DNA of 64,000 nucleotides, taken from NCBI GenBank assembly GCA_035294305.1, contig DATGLD010000048.1:1-64000 (forward strand), written 5' to 3'. The position numbers were made by a program, and so were the translations under genes. This stretch comes from DASRBN01 sp035294305 (lineage in GTDB: Bacteria; Chloroflexota; Ktedonobacteria; Ktedonobacterales; Ktedonobacteraceae). The notes under the pieces were generated by a model. The model saw nothing but the letters and a program-made list of their open reading frames with translations, searched no databases and was not told where the DNA came from. Positions 34,396-42,412 of the stretch are shown here, piece by piece; position 1 is the stretch's first letter; each line of letters begins with the position of its first letter.

Positions 34396-35234
34396 GTTCA
34401 GTCCCCGTATGCCTACAATGCCATATATTAGATACCGGCTATTGTATCGCCTGGGAACACCATCTAATGCAGGGTGGACAGCGCAGGAAAATCGGCTGCC
34501 ACTCGCTGGTAGCCCTGCTTTATCATCCACAACAGGGCTGGCTATTATGGGATACCGGCTATGCCCCGCGTATCCTCACTGCTACCCAGCGCCTGCCTTT
34601 TCTGCTCTACAGGTACGCTACGCCTCTCAGACTGCGACCAGAACTCAGTGTCGTGGCGCAACTGGCCCGCTGGAATCTCCAACCGGGCGATATCCGGCGC
34701 GTTATCCTCTCGCATTTCCATGCCGATCACATCGCGGGATTGCGCGACTTCCCGCAGGCGGAGATTATTGCATCTGAGGCTGCCTACGAGGATATAGCCT
34801 GGCGACACGGGCTGCGCGCGTTGCAGCGCGCATTCATTCCCGCCTTGCTGCCCAAGGACTTCGATAAACGCGTGCGACTCTTATCAACTTTCGCTGGACC
34901 TGTGCTACCCGCGCTGGGACAGGCACACGACCTGTTTGGAGACGGATCGCTGTTGCTCATGGAGCTTCCCGGACACGCTCGCGGACAGATGGGCTTGCTA
35001 GCGCAAACCACGCGAGGTCAGATGCTTTTCGCGGCCGATGGCTGCTGGCTGCGCCGCTCGATTCGCGAACGCCGCCCGCCTGCCCGGATAACACACCTGT
35101 TTGTAGATAATACCCGCGCCGTCCAGAGTACGATCAACCACCTGCATGATTTCTCCCAGGCATGCCCCGACGTTGTAATCATACCCAGCCATTGCCCCGA
35201 AGCCTTCGCGGAGGAAGTGGAGCCAGGCGAATGA
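34392..35234 (+). CDS. Metallo-beta-lactamase-fold hydrolase, lactonase-like
   Basis: 280-residue MBL-fold enzyme. The zinc motif is SHFHADHIAGL (H-x-H-x-D-H) at about residue 112, with downstream ligands in LPGHARGQMGL (His), AADGCWL (Asp) and IIPSHCPEAF (His). The early WDTGYAPR segment and spacing resemble N-acyl-homoserine-lactone lactonases (AttM/AiiA type). In this operon a lactone or thioester of a hydroxy-lipid is the likelier substrate than a signal molecule. Its start and stop overlap both neighbours by ATGA, indicating tight co-translation. Confidence 0.85.
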   Translation: MSSVPVCLQCHILDTGYCIAWEHHLMQGGQRRKIGCHSLVALLYHPQQGWLLWDTGYAPRILTATQRLPFLLYRYATPLRLRPELSVVAQLARWNLQPGDIRRVILSHFHADHIAGLRDFPQAEIIASEAAYEDIAWRHGLRALQRAFIPALLPKDFDKRVRLLSTFAGPVLPALGQAHDLFGDGSLLLMELPGHARGQMGLLAQTTRGQMLFAADGCWLRRSIRERRPPARITHLFVDNTRAVQSTINHLHDFSQACPDVVIIPSHCPEAFAEEVEPGE

Positions 35235-36565
35235 TGAAACTTACAACTATCCCCATCATTGCGCATCACTATATCGGAGCACGCCGGCGCTGGAAGCGTT
35301 TGCATGGCAGCAGATTGGAGCAATTTCAGGAAGAACGCGCGCGCCGCATCGTGGCCTATACGCTGCAACACGCTCCTTTCTATCGCTGGCACTGGACAAA
35401 AGAGGTGTCATCCCCTGTCGAGAACTGGCGCACCTTGCCAACCGTCGATAAGCAACTGATGATGGACAACTTCGATAGGTTCAATACGCGCGGCATCACA
35501 CGTGAGGAGGCGATGGAGGTTGCGCTGCGGGCCGAACGCAGCCGGAACTTCCATCCTCTACTGCATGGCCTCACGGTCGGCCTCTCATCCGGTACTTCCG
35601 GACACCGCGGTCTTTTTCTGGCCAGCCCCACGGAACAGGCAGGCTGGGCCGGGACTATGCTGGCGCGCGCGTTGCATAGCATACCGCATCACAGGCTCCG
35701 CGTCGCATTCTTCCTGCGCTCCAACAGCAACCTGTACGAGCAGATAGGAGGCATGGGGATTGCCTTTCGCTATTTTGACCTTATGCAGCCTATAGCCGAA
35801 GCCGTTGTTGCACTGAACGATTTCCGGCCCCATATCATCGTTGGACCACCATCATTGCTTGGTTTTCTCGCGCAAGAGCGAATACGCAGCAAACTCCATG
35901 CCACTCCCGAGCGATTGATTTCAGTCGCCGAAGTTTTAGAACCACAAGACCGCGAGCGGATTGAGGCAGTTTTCAATGCCCCGGTTCACCAGATTTACCA
36001 GTGTACCGAAGGACTGCTGGCCGTGAGTTGCGCCGAGGGTTCACTGCATATTCAAGAAGACCTCGTCATGCTCCAGTTCGAGCCATTGCCCGGCAGCGAC
36101 GAACGGGTGATGCCGGTTGTGACCGACCTCTGGCGCAAAACTCAACCCATCATTCGCTATCGTCTCAACGACATTCTACAACTCGATCCCACTCCCTGCC
36201 GCTGTGGTTCTTCTTTCCACGTCATTCGAGCCATCGAGGGACGCTGCGATGACATCTGTTACTTCGAGTCGCTGACCGGAGGCATACGCCCTTTCTTCCC
36301 CGATACAATTCGCCGCATGATCTTGCTCGCAAGTCCACACATCCTCGATTACCAGGTCGTACAGGAGCACCATGGGCACATGCGCATCTACATCTCCCCA
36401 GCTCCGGGAATGGCTTTCAATACCATTGTTGAAGCAGTGAAGGCAAGCGTGAATGAAGTCCTGGTCCAGTACGATTGTCGTCCAGGAGAGATGAGTATTG
36501 AGAAGGGACTGCTCCCCTTAGCCCCTGGCACAAAAAGGCGGCGCGTTCAACGCGTCAATCGCTGA
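35231..36565 (+). CDS. F390-synthetase/PaaK-like adenylate-forming enzyme
   Basis: Adenylating enzyme of 444 residues. Seen: a modified P-loop LSSGTSGHRG, IYQCTEG (adenine region), the ATP-binding Asp context IIRYRLNDI, and a Cys pair in PCRCGSSFH. This combination marks the clade of putative adenylate-forming enzymes near coenzyme F390 synthetase and phenylacetate-CoA ligase. The family forms acyl-adenylates or thioesters, but this clade has no assigned substrate that I know. ATG 35231 gives an ATGA overlap with the hydrolase; further upstream the frame is not coding. Last gene of the four-gene operon. Confidence 0.82.
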   Translation: MMKLTTIPIIAHHYIGARRRWKRLHGSRLEQFQEERARRIVAYTLQHAPFYRWHWTKEVSSPVENWRTLPTVDKQLMMDNFDRFNTRGITREEAMEVALRAERSRNFHPLLHGLTVGLSSGTSGHRGLFLASPTEQAGWAGTMLARALHSIPHHRLRVAFFLRSNSNLYEQIGGMGIAFRYFDLMQPIAEAVVALNDFRPHIIVGPPSLLGFLAQERIRSKLHATPERLISVAEVLEPQDRERIEAVFNAPVHQIYQCTEGLLAVSCAEGSLHIQEDLVMLQFEPLPGSDERVMPVVTDLWRKTQPIIRYRLNDILQLDPTPCRCGSSFHVIRAIEGRCDDICYFESLTGGIRPFFPDTIRRMILLASPHILDYQVVQEHHGHMRIYISPAPGMAFNTIVEAVKASVNEVLVQYDCRPGEMSIEKGLLPLAPGTKRRRVQRVNR

Positions 36566-36574
36566 AAGGCCTTA

Positions 36575-37753
36575 CTATGTTCGTCTCTGCACATAATGGA
36601 AGCCACCGCCGCGTTCCACTTCTACGACGTTCCCACGCCAGTTGATGCGCTGAGGCGAAAGCAGAGCGACAAGCAGCTGGATCGGAAAAATCACCTGCAT
36701 CAGCGGCACCAGCCACGACTTAGGCCATGGTGTCGCTCCTCGCAGGTAGCGCCTGTTGAAGTGGGCAAAGATGGCATAATTGTAGCCACAGTACAGCAGG
36801 ACATATCCCCATAGTCGACGCGATGGTCGCAGCAGCAGGCACAGTACGAGCAGCAATGAGTAGAGCGCCGGAATCAATCCCAATGCATAGACAATCAAAC
36901 GGTCACGCAAACTCAGGTGACGCAACAGCGACTCGCGAGGCAAAACAAACCAGCGCTGGATCAAACTCAGATAGTGGCGCGGCCCTCGAACCTGCGTGCT
37001 GATGCCGTGGCAAAGCGGAGTCTGCGCCAGGTGATAGCCATGCGAGCGCACTAACTGCGCCACGGCGAAGTCATCGGCGAACATATGTTTGATTGCCTCA
37101 AAACCGCCGATCTCTTCCAATACCTCGCGCCGCATCGCATAAAACATGCCATTGATAGTAAAAGGCCGCGTCACCGTCGTATAAGGAATATAGGTCAGCA
37201 AACTATTGCTATTGACGAAGGCGGAAACCATACTTGACCACATGTCTGAAAAATTGACGTAGTAAGGCAGGCCAAAAGCCAATCCAACACCAGGCGAATC
37301 GAGGAACGGCAGGCACATCTCAAGACCAGTATCGGGCAGCATCGTATCATCATCAAGCACGCACAGTATCTCGCCACGCGCCACTTTCGCCCCTTCAATC
37401 AGTTTGAACACCTTCGGATTGCAGCCTTCAGGCGGCGGCGGTAATGTAATGAGCTGTACAGAGCGTTCGGGATAGCGAGCCATTAATTGCTTGCAGACAT
37501 GCTGGCCGGCTCTATCATCGCTATCGGCCAGCCAGATACATTCCAATCGATAGCGGCTCGCCAGTCGCAGGCTGCGCTCAAGGCAGGCGCGCATCGTTGA
37601 ATCGCCGCTCAGAAGCGGTTGAAGAATGCTTACCAGGGCCGGTTCAGTGATGGGTGCTGGAATGGGACGCCGGAAAAATCGCATCACCAGCCAGTGCTTC
37701 CATATGCGTTCGAACAGCATCAGCAGACCCGCCAGCAGCCATACCCGCTTCAT
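36575..37753 (-). CDS. GT21-type (ceramide glucosyltransferase-like) glycosyltransferase B
   Basis: Membrane glycosyltransferase of about 392 residues: an N-terminal anchor (residues 1-20), a GT-A domain with D1 (WLADSDD), D2 (CVLDDDT), D3 (FADDFAVA) and the LIQRW motif, then two to three C-terminal helices. This order is that of ceramide glucosyltransferase/HpnI proteins. The frame runs open to 38071, but I start at ATG 37753, which has GGAGG upstream, an ATGA overlap with the preceding gene, and a protein equal in length to its paralogue. Convergent with the lipid operon, 9 nt from its last gene. Acceptor unknown, probably a lipid. Confidence 0.87.
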   Translation of the reverse strand: MKRVWLLAGLLMLFERIWKHWLVMRFFRRPIPAPITEPALVSILQPLLSGDSTMRACLERSLRLASRYRLECIWLADSDDRAGQHVCKQLMARYPERSVQLITLPPPPEGCNPKVFKLIEGAKVARGEILCVLDDDTMLPDTGLEMCLPFLDSPGVGLAFGLPYYVNFSDMWSSMVSAFVNSNSLLTYIPYTTVTRPFTINGMFYAMRREVLEEIGGFEAIKHMFADDFAVAQLVRSHGYHLAQTPLCHGISTQVRGPRHYLSLIQRWFVLPRESLLRHLSLRDRLIVYALGLIPALYSLLLVLCLLLRPSRRLWGYVLLYCGYNYAIFAHFNRRYLRGATPWPKSWLVPLMQVIFPIQLLVALLSPQRINWRGNVVEVERGGGFHYVQRRT

Positions 37754-38919
37754 GAAAGCACCTCCATTTTCCCGCCGCGGCGAATACGCAAGCGCTGGCC
37801 ACGCCATTCGATCTCCTCGTTTGAGATCAGCGCCTTCAGTATCTGCAGCGGAATGATTAGCGCTACAAACGGCAACAAAAGCCAGCGCTTCACCGGCATG
37901 TGCCGCTTCAGATAACCCAGCTGGCACACCGCGTAAACAGCGATGAACAGACCCAGGCTCATGCCCAGCGCCTGCAATGCGGAACGCCGGCGCGTAAAAA
38001 CGGTCAGCAATGCAAGCAGAGCGGGCAGCAGATTGCTCGCGCTGCCAATAAACGAGACGGTCTTCTCCCATCGTGTCAGGTACGGCAACATCGCCTGGCG
38101 CGGAAAGATAAACCAGCGCTTCAGCTGTTTGTTATACGCGCTCAGCGAATCGAAGTCGTTATCCACATCGTAAATCATCGGTGTCTGCACGCAGCGCAGG
38201 CCGAGTTGACGCACGCGCCGTGCCAGTTCATGGTCGTCGTCAATGCGCTGCTCCATGCTCGAAAATCCCCCGGCAGCCTCGAATACCTCGCGTCTCAAGG
38301 CAAAGCAGTGACCTGTAATCGTGTACGGCTCGGTCAGGTAGGTAATCGGAATGTAGCTCAAAAGAGCATTGGCATTGACGAACGCGCTCATCAGGCTCGA
38401 CCACAGCGTGCGCCAGTTCGTGTAGCAGGCCAGACCGAAAACCGCGCCCACTCCAGGTCGGTAGAGGTAGGGTATCATAAGACGCGCAGCTTGCGGGCGC
38501 AGCGCTACATCATCGTCAAGAAACCAGAATACTTCGCCTGTTGCATGAGGAATAGCCGCCAGCAACTTCTCGATCTTAGTCGCGATTGCGCCATTATTTG
38601 TTTCCACAGCAATAATCCTGGCCTGCAACGTGGGAAATTGGGCATGCAGCGCCTCACATGCGGCAATCATTTCACCATCGTGCGCATCGCAGATCAGCAG
38701 GTGTTGAATTGGCGCCGGATAATCCAAACGCAACCGCGACCTCAATGAGTCAGGCAATCCACTTACACCGCGCGTGATTGGCTGAAACAGGGTGATGGGT
38801 GGCCACTTCACAGGAGGAGGCGGTGAGGGACGACGAAAAAAGTGCACGACTGCTGCCAGCTTCAAGATGCGGTCAAGAGCAAAGATCGATGCCAATCCAT
38901 AAGCCAACCAATCAAGCAT
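37750..38919 (-). CDS. GT21-type (ceramide glucosyltransferase-like) glycosyltransferase A
   Basis: 390-residue paralogue of the neighbouring transferase: an N-terminal helix, D1 (LICDAHD, modified), D2 (WFLDDDVAL), D3 (RIDDDHELARR) and the QLKRWF motif, followed by three C-terminal helices. Both proteins share phrases such as AFVNANALLSYIP / AFVNSNSLLTYIP, showing tandem duplication. They probably add two successive sugars to the same lipid, or act as a pair. ATG 38919 is chosen with GGAGG 6 nt upstream. Translation of the second gene is coupled by ATGA. Confidence 0.87.
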   Translation of the reverse strand: MLDWLAYGLASIFALDRILKLAAVVHFFRRPSPPPPVKWPPITLFQPITRGVSGLPDSLRSRLRLDYPAPIQHLLICDAHDGEMIAACEALHAQFPTLQARIIAVETNNGAIATKIEKLLAAIPHATGEVFWFLDDDVALRPQAARLMIPYLYRPGVGAVFGLACYTNWRTLWSSLMSAFVNANALLSYIPITYLTEPYTITGHCFALRREVFEAAGGFSSMEQRIDDDHELARRVRQLGLRCVQTPMIYDVDNDFDSLSAYNKQLKRWFIFPRQAMLPYLTRWEKTVSFIGSASNLLPALLALLTVFTRRRSALQALGMSLGLFIAVYAVCQLGYLKRHMPVKRWLLLPFVALIIPLQILKALISNEEIEWRGQRLRIRRGGKMEVLS

Positions 38920-38950
38920 CAAGCTCCTCCTTTCGTATCGTTATTCTATC

Positions 38951-39009
38951 ACTTTTTCGCCTTAAAGGAGAACAGACACCAGGTACTGCCCCTACTTTTT
39001 CGCCTTAAA
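38951..39009. repeat. Short repeat insertion flanked by a 16-bp duplication
   Basis: The 16-nt sequence ACTTTTTCGCCTTAAA occurs at 38951-38966 and again at 38994-39009, enclosing 27 nt of GTAGGG-type repeat (ACAGACACCAGGTACTGCCCCT). On the minus strand each copy encodes the same end (FKAKK plus stop) of the MFS protein, so the element lies exactly at the gene end with a duplicated flank, as after a target-duplicating insertion. Confidence 0.6.
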
Positions 39010-40245
39010 CGCATCGGACGACGTCAAGTCAGGCGGCAACTCACGTAATGTTCCCATCCGGCGCATTTCAGGCCAGATGCGCGCGATAATCAATACGACC
39101 ACGATGGTTCCAATACCTCCAACCACTACAGATAAAACAGGTCCAATGAGCTGCGCTACCAGGCCTGATTCGAAGCCCCCCAATTGATTAGATGTCCCGA
39201 CAAAAAGTGAACTGACGGCACTGACGCGTCCGCGCATCTCATCCGGGGTACGCACCAGCACGAGGGTCGAGCGAATGACCACACTGATGTTATCGAACGC
39301 GCCGAGCAGGAAAAGCATTAACAACGAGAGCCAGAACCAGCGCGATAAGCCGAAGATGATCGTTGCTAACCCGAAACAGCCCACTGCCAGCAGCAGTATA
39401 CGGCCCGCTCGCTTGAAAGGTGGGCGATGCGCAAGCGCCAGCGCCATGCACACAGCGCCAATGGAACTGGCAGCCTGTAACCAGCCGAGACCTACTGGAC
39501 CCACATGCAGGATGCTTGCCGCGTAAATGGGCAGCAGCGTTGTTGCGCCTCCCAGTAGAACCGCGAACAGATCAAGAGTGATGGCTGCTAACATGACCTG
39601 CGTTCGACCAAGGAAGCGCAGACCCTCTACCAGCGCGGCCAGCGATCTCTGCCTGGCAGCAGGCCTTTGCTGGCGACGAACCCGGATGAAAAAGAGCAGC
39701 AGGACAAAAGCGATGGCCGTTATTGCGCTCAGCACGAATACGGGCGTAGTATCGCGAAAGATGCCGATCAGAAAACCACCTGACGCCGGACCCAATACCG
39801 CCGACAGCTGCACCATACTGCTTCGCCAGGTGGTGGCATTTTCGTAAGCCTCTTCCGGCACGACTTGTGAGACAAGCACTGAATTAGCCGGGCTACTAAA
39901 GGATTGAGCGCTGCCCATAGCAACCAGACAGGCATAGATCAATAGCAAAGGACCCTTTTCGTAAGAGAGGAAGGCAAGGCCAAGAGCGGCAAGCGCCATG
40001 ATCAACTGTGCCCCCATTACGACACACTTACGATTGTAACGGTCAACAATGTAGCCAGCGGGTAGAAATAAGACAATGAGGGGAATCACCTGGGCCAGGC
40101 CCACACCACCGAGAACAAGAGCGGAACCGGTGCGCTTGTAGAGTTCCCATCCCAGCGCCACGGCCAGCATTTGTTGCCCAAACATGCCAAGAAATATACC
40201 GATCAGGAGTAGGCGAAAATCACGCGCGTGTAAGGCATTCTTCAT
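38992..40245 (-). CDS. MFS transporter, EntS/MFS_3-like
   Basis: Twelve-helix major facilitator exporter of about 417 residues (LGMFGQQMLAVALGWELY, DRYNRKCVV after helix 2, FSSPANSVLVSQVV). It belongs to the same family as the protein at 610-1851 but is not a close copy. The frame is open to 40392, which overlaps the next gene's coding end; the family start pattern (ALHARDFRLLLIG) fits ATG 40245, although no strong ribosome-binding site is seen. The stop lies within a dispersed repeat. Substrate unknown. Confidence 0.82.
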   Translation of the reverse strand: MKNALHARDFRLLLIGIFLGMFGQQMLAVALGWELYKRTGSALVLGGVGLAQVIPLIVLFLPAGYIVDRYNRKCVVMGAQLIMALAALGLAFLSYEKGPLLLIYACLVAMGSAQSFSSPANSVLVSQVVPEEAYENATTWRSSMVQLSAVLGPASGGFLIGIFRDTTPVFVLSAITAIAFVLLLFFIRVRRQQRPAARQRSLAALVEGLRFLGRTQVMLAAITLDLFAVLLGGATTLLPIYAASILHVGPVGLGWLQAASSIGAVCMALALAHRPPFKRAGRILLLAVGCFGLATIIFGLSRWFWLSLLMLFLLGAFDNISVVIRSTLVLVRTPDEMRGRVSAVSSLFVGTSNQLGGFESGLVAQLIGPVLSVVVGGIGTIVVVLIIARIWPEMRRMGTLRELPPDLTSSDAFKAKK

Positions 40246-40335
40246 GCCCACTATCATAACATGTCGAGATCTTCTTGTGACGCGTTTTTCTCTTCCTTTG
40301 AAACGCGTTGCAACCCCTGAGTCCTGGCGCTCAAC

Positions 40336-40365
40336 AAGGACAGGTACCAGACCTATCCCTACATG
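40336..40365. repeat. Dispersed GTAGGG-type repeat at a gene end
   Basis: AAGGACAGGTACCAG then CCTATCCCTACAT, related to 4987-5013 and 38967-38993. On the minus strand its TAGGG supplies the stop codon of the amidohydrolase (40361-40359). Confidence 0.5.
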
Positions 40366-41645
40366 TGAGCGGGAAGGCCACAGCAAATCCATGCGCCTGC
40401 TAATACCGATTCTGGCACCCCATTAAGCTCTGAAAGTGGTCCTGCTACGACCTGACCATCCTTGAAGACCAGCTCGATATGGCGGCCTGTGAGCAGCCGC
40501 AGGTTATCGAGCGGATTGCCGTCAACGACAAGCAGGTCTGCTACCTTACCAGGCTCAATCGTTCCCAGCCAGGAATCCCAGCCGAGCGCACGTGCGGCAT
40601 TGGCTGTAGAAGCGACTATGGCTTGCATCGCCGAAAGCCCTGCCTGCTGCATCCAGAGCAGTTCCATCGCGTTATCGCCATGATAGTTGTACGGCGTGGC
40701 AGCATCAGTTCCCATAGCTATAGGAATGCCGAACTCGGCTGCGCGTCGCACGCTGAGCAGCGCATCTTCCTGGACGGCCTTCATCTTCTCGCGAATCCAC
40801 GCTGGAATGCCAGGACGATCCCCCTGCATAATATCAAAGCCTGCCTTCAACGTAGGTACCAGAAAAATCCCGCGCTCGGCCATCGTTGCCATCAGTCGCT
40901 CATCCCGGTTGAGGTAGGTACCATGTTCAATCGTGCGCACTCCGGCAGCTACAGCATTGCGTATTCCCTCTAAGGCATGGGCGTGAGCGGCGACGGGCTT
41001 ACCAACCTTGCGCGCTTCCTCCACCGCGACGGTTAATTCGTCGAGGCCAAATTGTACCGCGCCTGGCTGCTCACCTGGAGTGAGGACGGCCCCGGTTGCC
41101 ATCACTTTAATCAGGTCCGCGCCGGCTTTGAACTGTTCGCGCGTCGCCTTGCGCACCTGGTCGACGCCATCGGCCTCGCGATACATGCCATCGAAATATT
41201 CTGTACCTGCCGAGGTGATGGAGAGGAGCTTTCCCGCCAACTGCATACGTGGGCCGATCCAGAGGCCCTCTTCAATGGAGCGACGAACCGAGAACTCCAG
41301 GCCATGCCGTCCTCCTACATCGCGTACGGTCGTGATACCGGCGGCCAGGCTATTCTGGGCGTGTTTGAGCATCAATAATGTCGTCCAGGCCCAATCGCCT
41401 TGCAGCCTGCTATCAGGCGGCCCATCCATTGCCAGGTGTACATGACAATCGATTAATCCAGGTAACACATAGCGTCCACTCAAATTGAGCGTGATTAGCT
41501 GCTCGTGTTCCTGCGGCTGCCACTGGGCGGCGTCACCGATGAAGTCAATGCGTTTCTCTCGCAAGACAATCACTACGTTTTCACGTGGCGCTGCTCCGGT
41601 GCCATCGATCAGCGTCACATGTTTCAAAGCGATGGGGATAGCCAT
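40359..41645 (-). CDS. Amidohydrolase-family (imidazolonepropionase-like) metal hydrolase
   Basis: 428-residue amidohydrolase. The first metal pair is in GLIDCHVHLAMDG (H-x-H, about residue 70), followed by VMATGAVLTPGEQ with VAAHAHALEGI (His), IEHGTYL (His) and MGTDAATPYNYHG (Asp). This is the prolidase/imidazolonepropionase-like group, which hydrolyses cyclic amides or dipeptides; the substrate is unknown. The C-terminal LVVDGNPLDNLRLL is characteristic. AGGAGG precedes the ATG. The last residues before the stop come from the repeat. Confidence 0.88.
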   Translation of the reverse strand: MAIPIALKHVTLIDGTGAAPRENVVIVLREKRIDFIGDAAQWQPQEHEQLITLNLSGRYVLPGLIDCHVHLAMDGPPDSRLQGDWAWTTLLMLKHAQNSLAAGITTVRDVGGRHGLEFSVRRSIEEGLWIGPRMQLAGKLLSITSAGTEYFDGMYREADGVDQVRKATREQFKAGADLIKVMATGAVLTPGEQPGAVQFGLDELTVAVEEARKVGKPVAAHAHALEGIRNAVAAGVRTIEHGTYLNRDERLMATMAERGIFLVPTLKAGFDIMQGDRPGIPAWIREKMKAVQEDALLSVRRAAEFGIPIAMGTDAATPYNYHGDNAMELLWMQQAGLSAMQAIVASTANAARALGWDSWLGTIEPGKVADLLVVDGNPLDNLRLLTGRHIELVFKDGQVVAGPLSELNGVPESVLAGAWICCGLPAHM

Positions 41646-42261
41646 GCTATTATCTTCCTCCTTTACCCAGGCTTCCCAGGCGTTTGTCGTATAGGGAACT
41701 CCAGTGTGGAGTTCCGCGCAAGATTATGAGATTCGACAAAATAATATGGACTGGAACACGAGCTACCTTCCCTTTCCAGGCAACTGTAAGAGGAAGCAAA
41801 AAGGATAACCAGTATACGCTTGCACAATCTGGCTGACCTGTTCTTTTCACTCAATGATACACGAAGTCGGCTCTCTGGAAGTACAAATATAACTCAATGC
41901 CATCCTGCTGGCAAGAGAAAGCCTTCTGGTTCCCTGGTTGATGTCCCATCAGCCCCCAGGACCAGTGGAGCCTGTATGGGCTATAGAGGGCGTGGAAAAT
42001 GCTTTGCTGCGCTCGACATGGCATGGCCGCAGTGTGTCATGTTGCGCGCAGCAAAGCATCTCTGGCCAGCTTCTGGGGAATAACCATATGGCTATGTCAC
42101 CTGAGGAGTCACTGCTGCTCTTATTCTCCTGCTTCTGCACCCAGGTCAGGGATGTGGAGCCGGCAGTGCATGCGGTGACCCGGTTCTGCCTTGCTCCTGA
42201 AACCTTTCAGCCCTATTATGTATGTTCTTAAATGGATATCGTGATAAATGTATGACTTCCT
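41646..42261. other. Long intergenic region upstream of the GH65 gene
   Basis: No coding frame with a ribosome-binding site is recognised here. It contains the REP-like hairpin at 41999-42059, and the promoter and structured leader of the GH65 gene follow at 42262-42381. Confidence 0.5.
41999..42059. repeat. REP-like imperfect inverted repeat
   Basis: Perfect 14-bp arms ATGCTTTGCTGCGC / GCGCAGCAAAGCAT, extended by further complementary bases (GACATG/CATGTT) to about 22 bp per arm around a 17-nt loop. It would form a strong hairpin in either strand. The core GCTGCGCTC recurs in reverse at 32240-32275. Confidence 0.65.
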
Positions 42262-42269
42262 GCTATAAT
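42262..42269 (+). promoter_or_regulatory. Extended -10 promoter of the GH65 gene
   Basis: TGCTATAAT gives a TG-n extended -10 box (TATAAT 42264-42269); no good -35 is visible. The start site would fall at the left arm of the leader structure. Confidence 0.5.
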
Positions 42270-42273
42270 TGAC

Positions 42274-42381
42274 GTTTAGACTAATTTCTTACGAAGCAAG
42301 GTGGGAAGCCGCACGAGCCGTTTTTGACGAGAATCGTGCGATCCCAGTCTACAAGCCGCTTGACGTGAAATTAGTCTAAAC
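42274..42381 (+). other. Structured leader or small inverted-repeat element
   Basis: 15-bp perfect inverted repeat GTTTAGACTAATTTC (42274-42288) and GAAATTAGTCTAAAC (42367-42381), 78 nt apart, enclosing a second stem (GCACGA / TCGTGC with outer GGGA / TCCC). Either a multi-stem RNA leader of the GH65 gene or a short MITE-like element; no target duplication is obvious. Confidence 0.55.
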
Positions 42382-42412
42382 ACCAAGCTATAACAAATGA
42401 AGGAAAAATCCA

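Noticed and set aside
36600..38071. Extended N-terminus of the second GT21 enzyme
   Set aside because: The frame is open upstream of 37753 only because it runs through the antisense-free region of the first GT gene; the ATGA overlap and GGAGG place the start at 37753.
42000..42240. Possible small coding frames in the GH65 upstream gap
   Set aside because: The frames overlap the REP-like hairpin and lack ribosome-binding sites.
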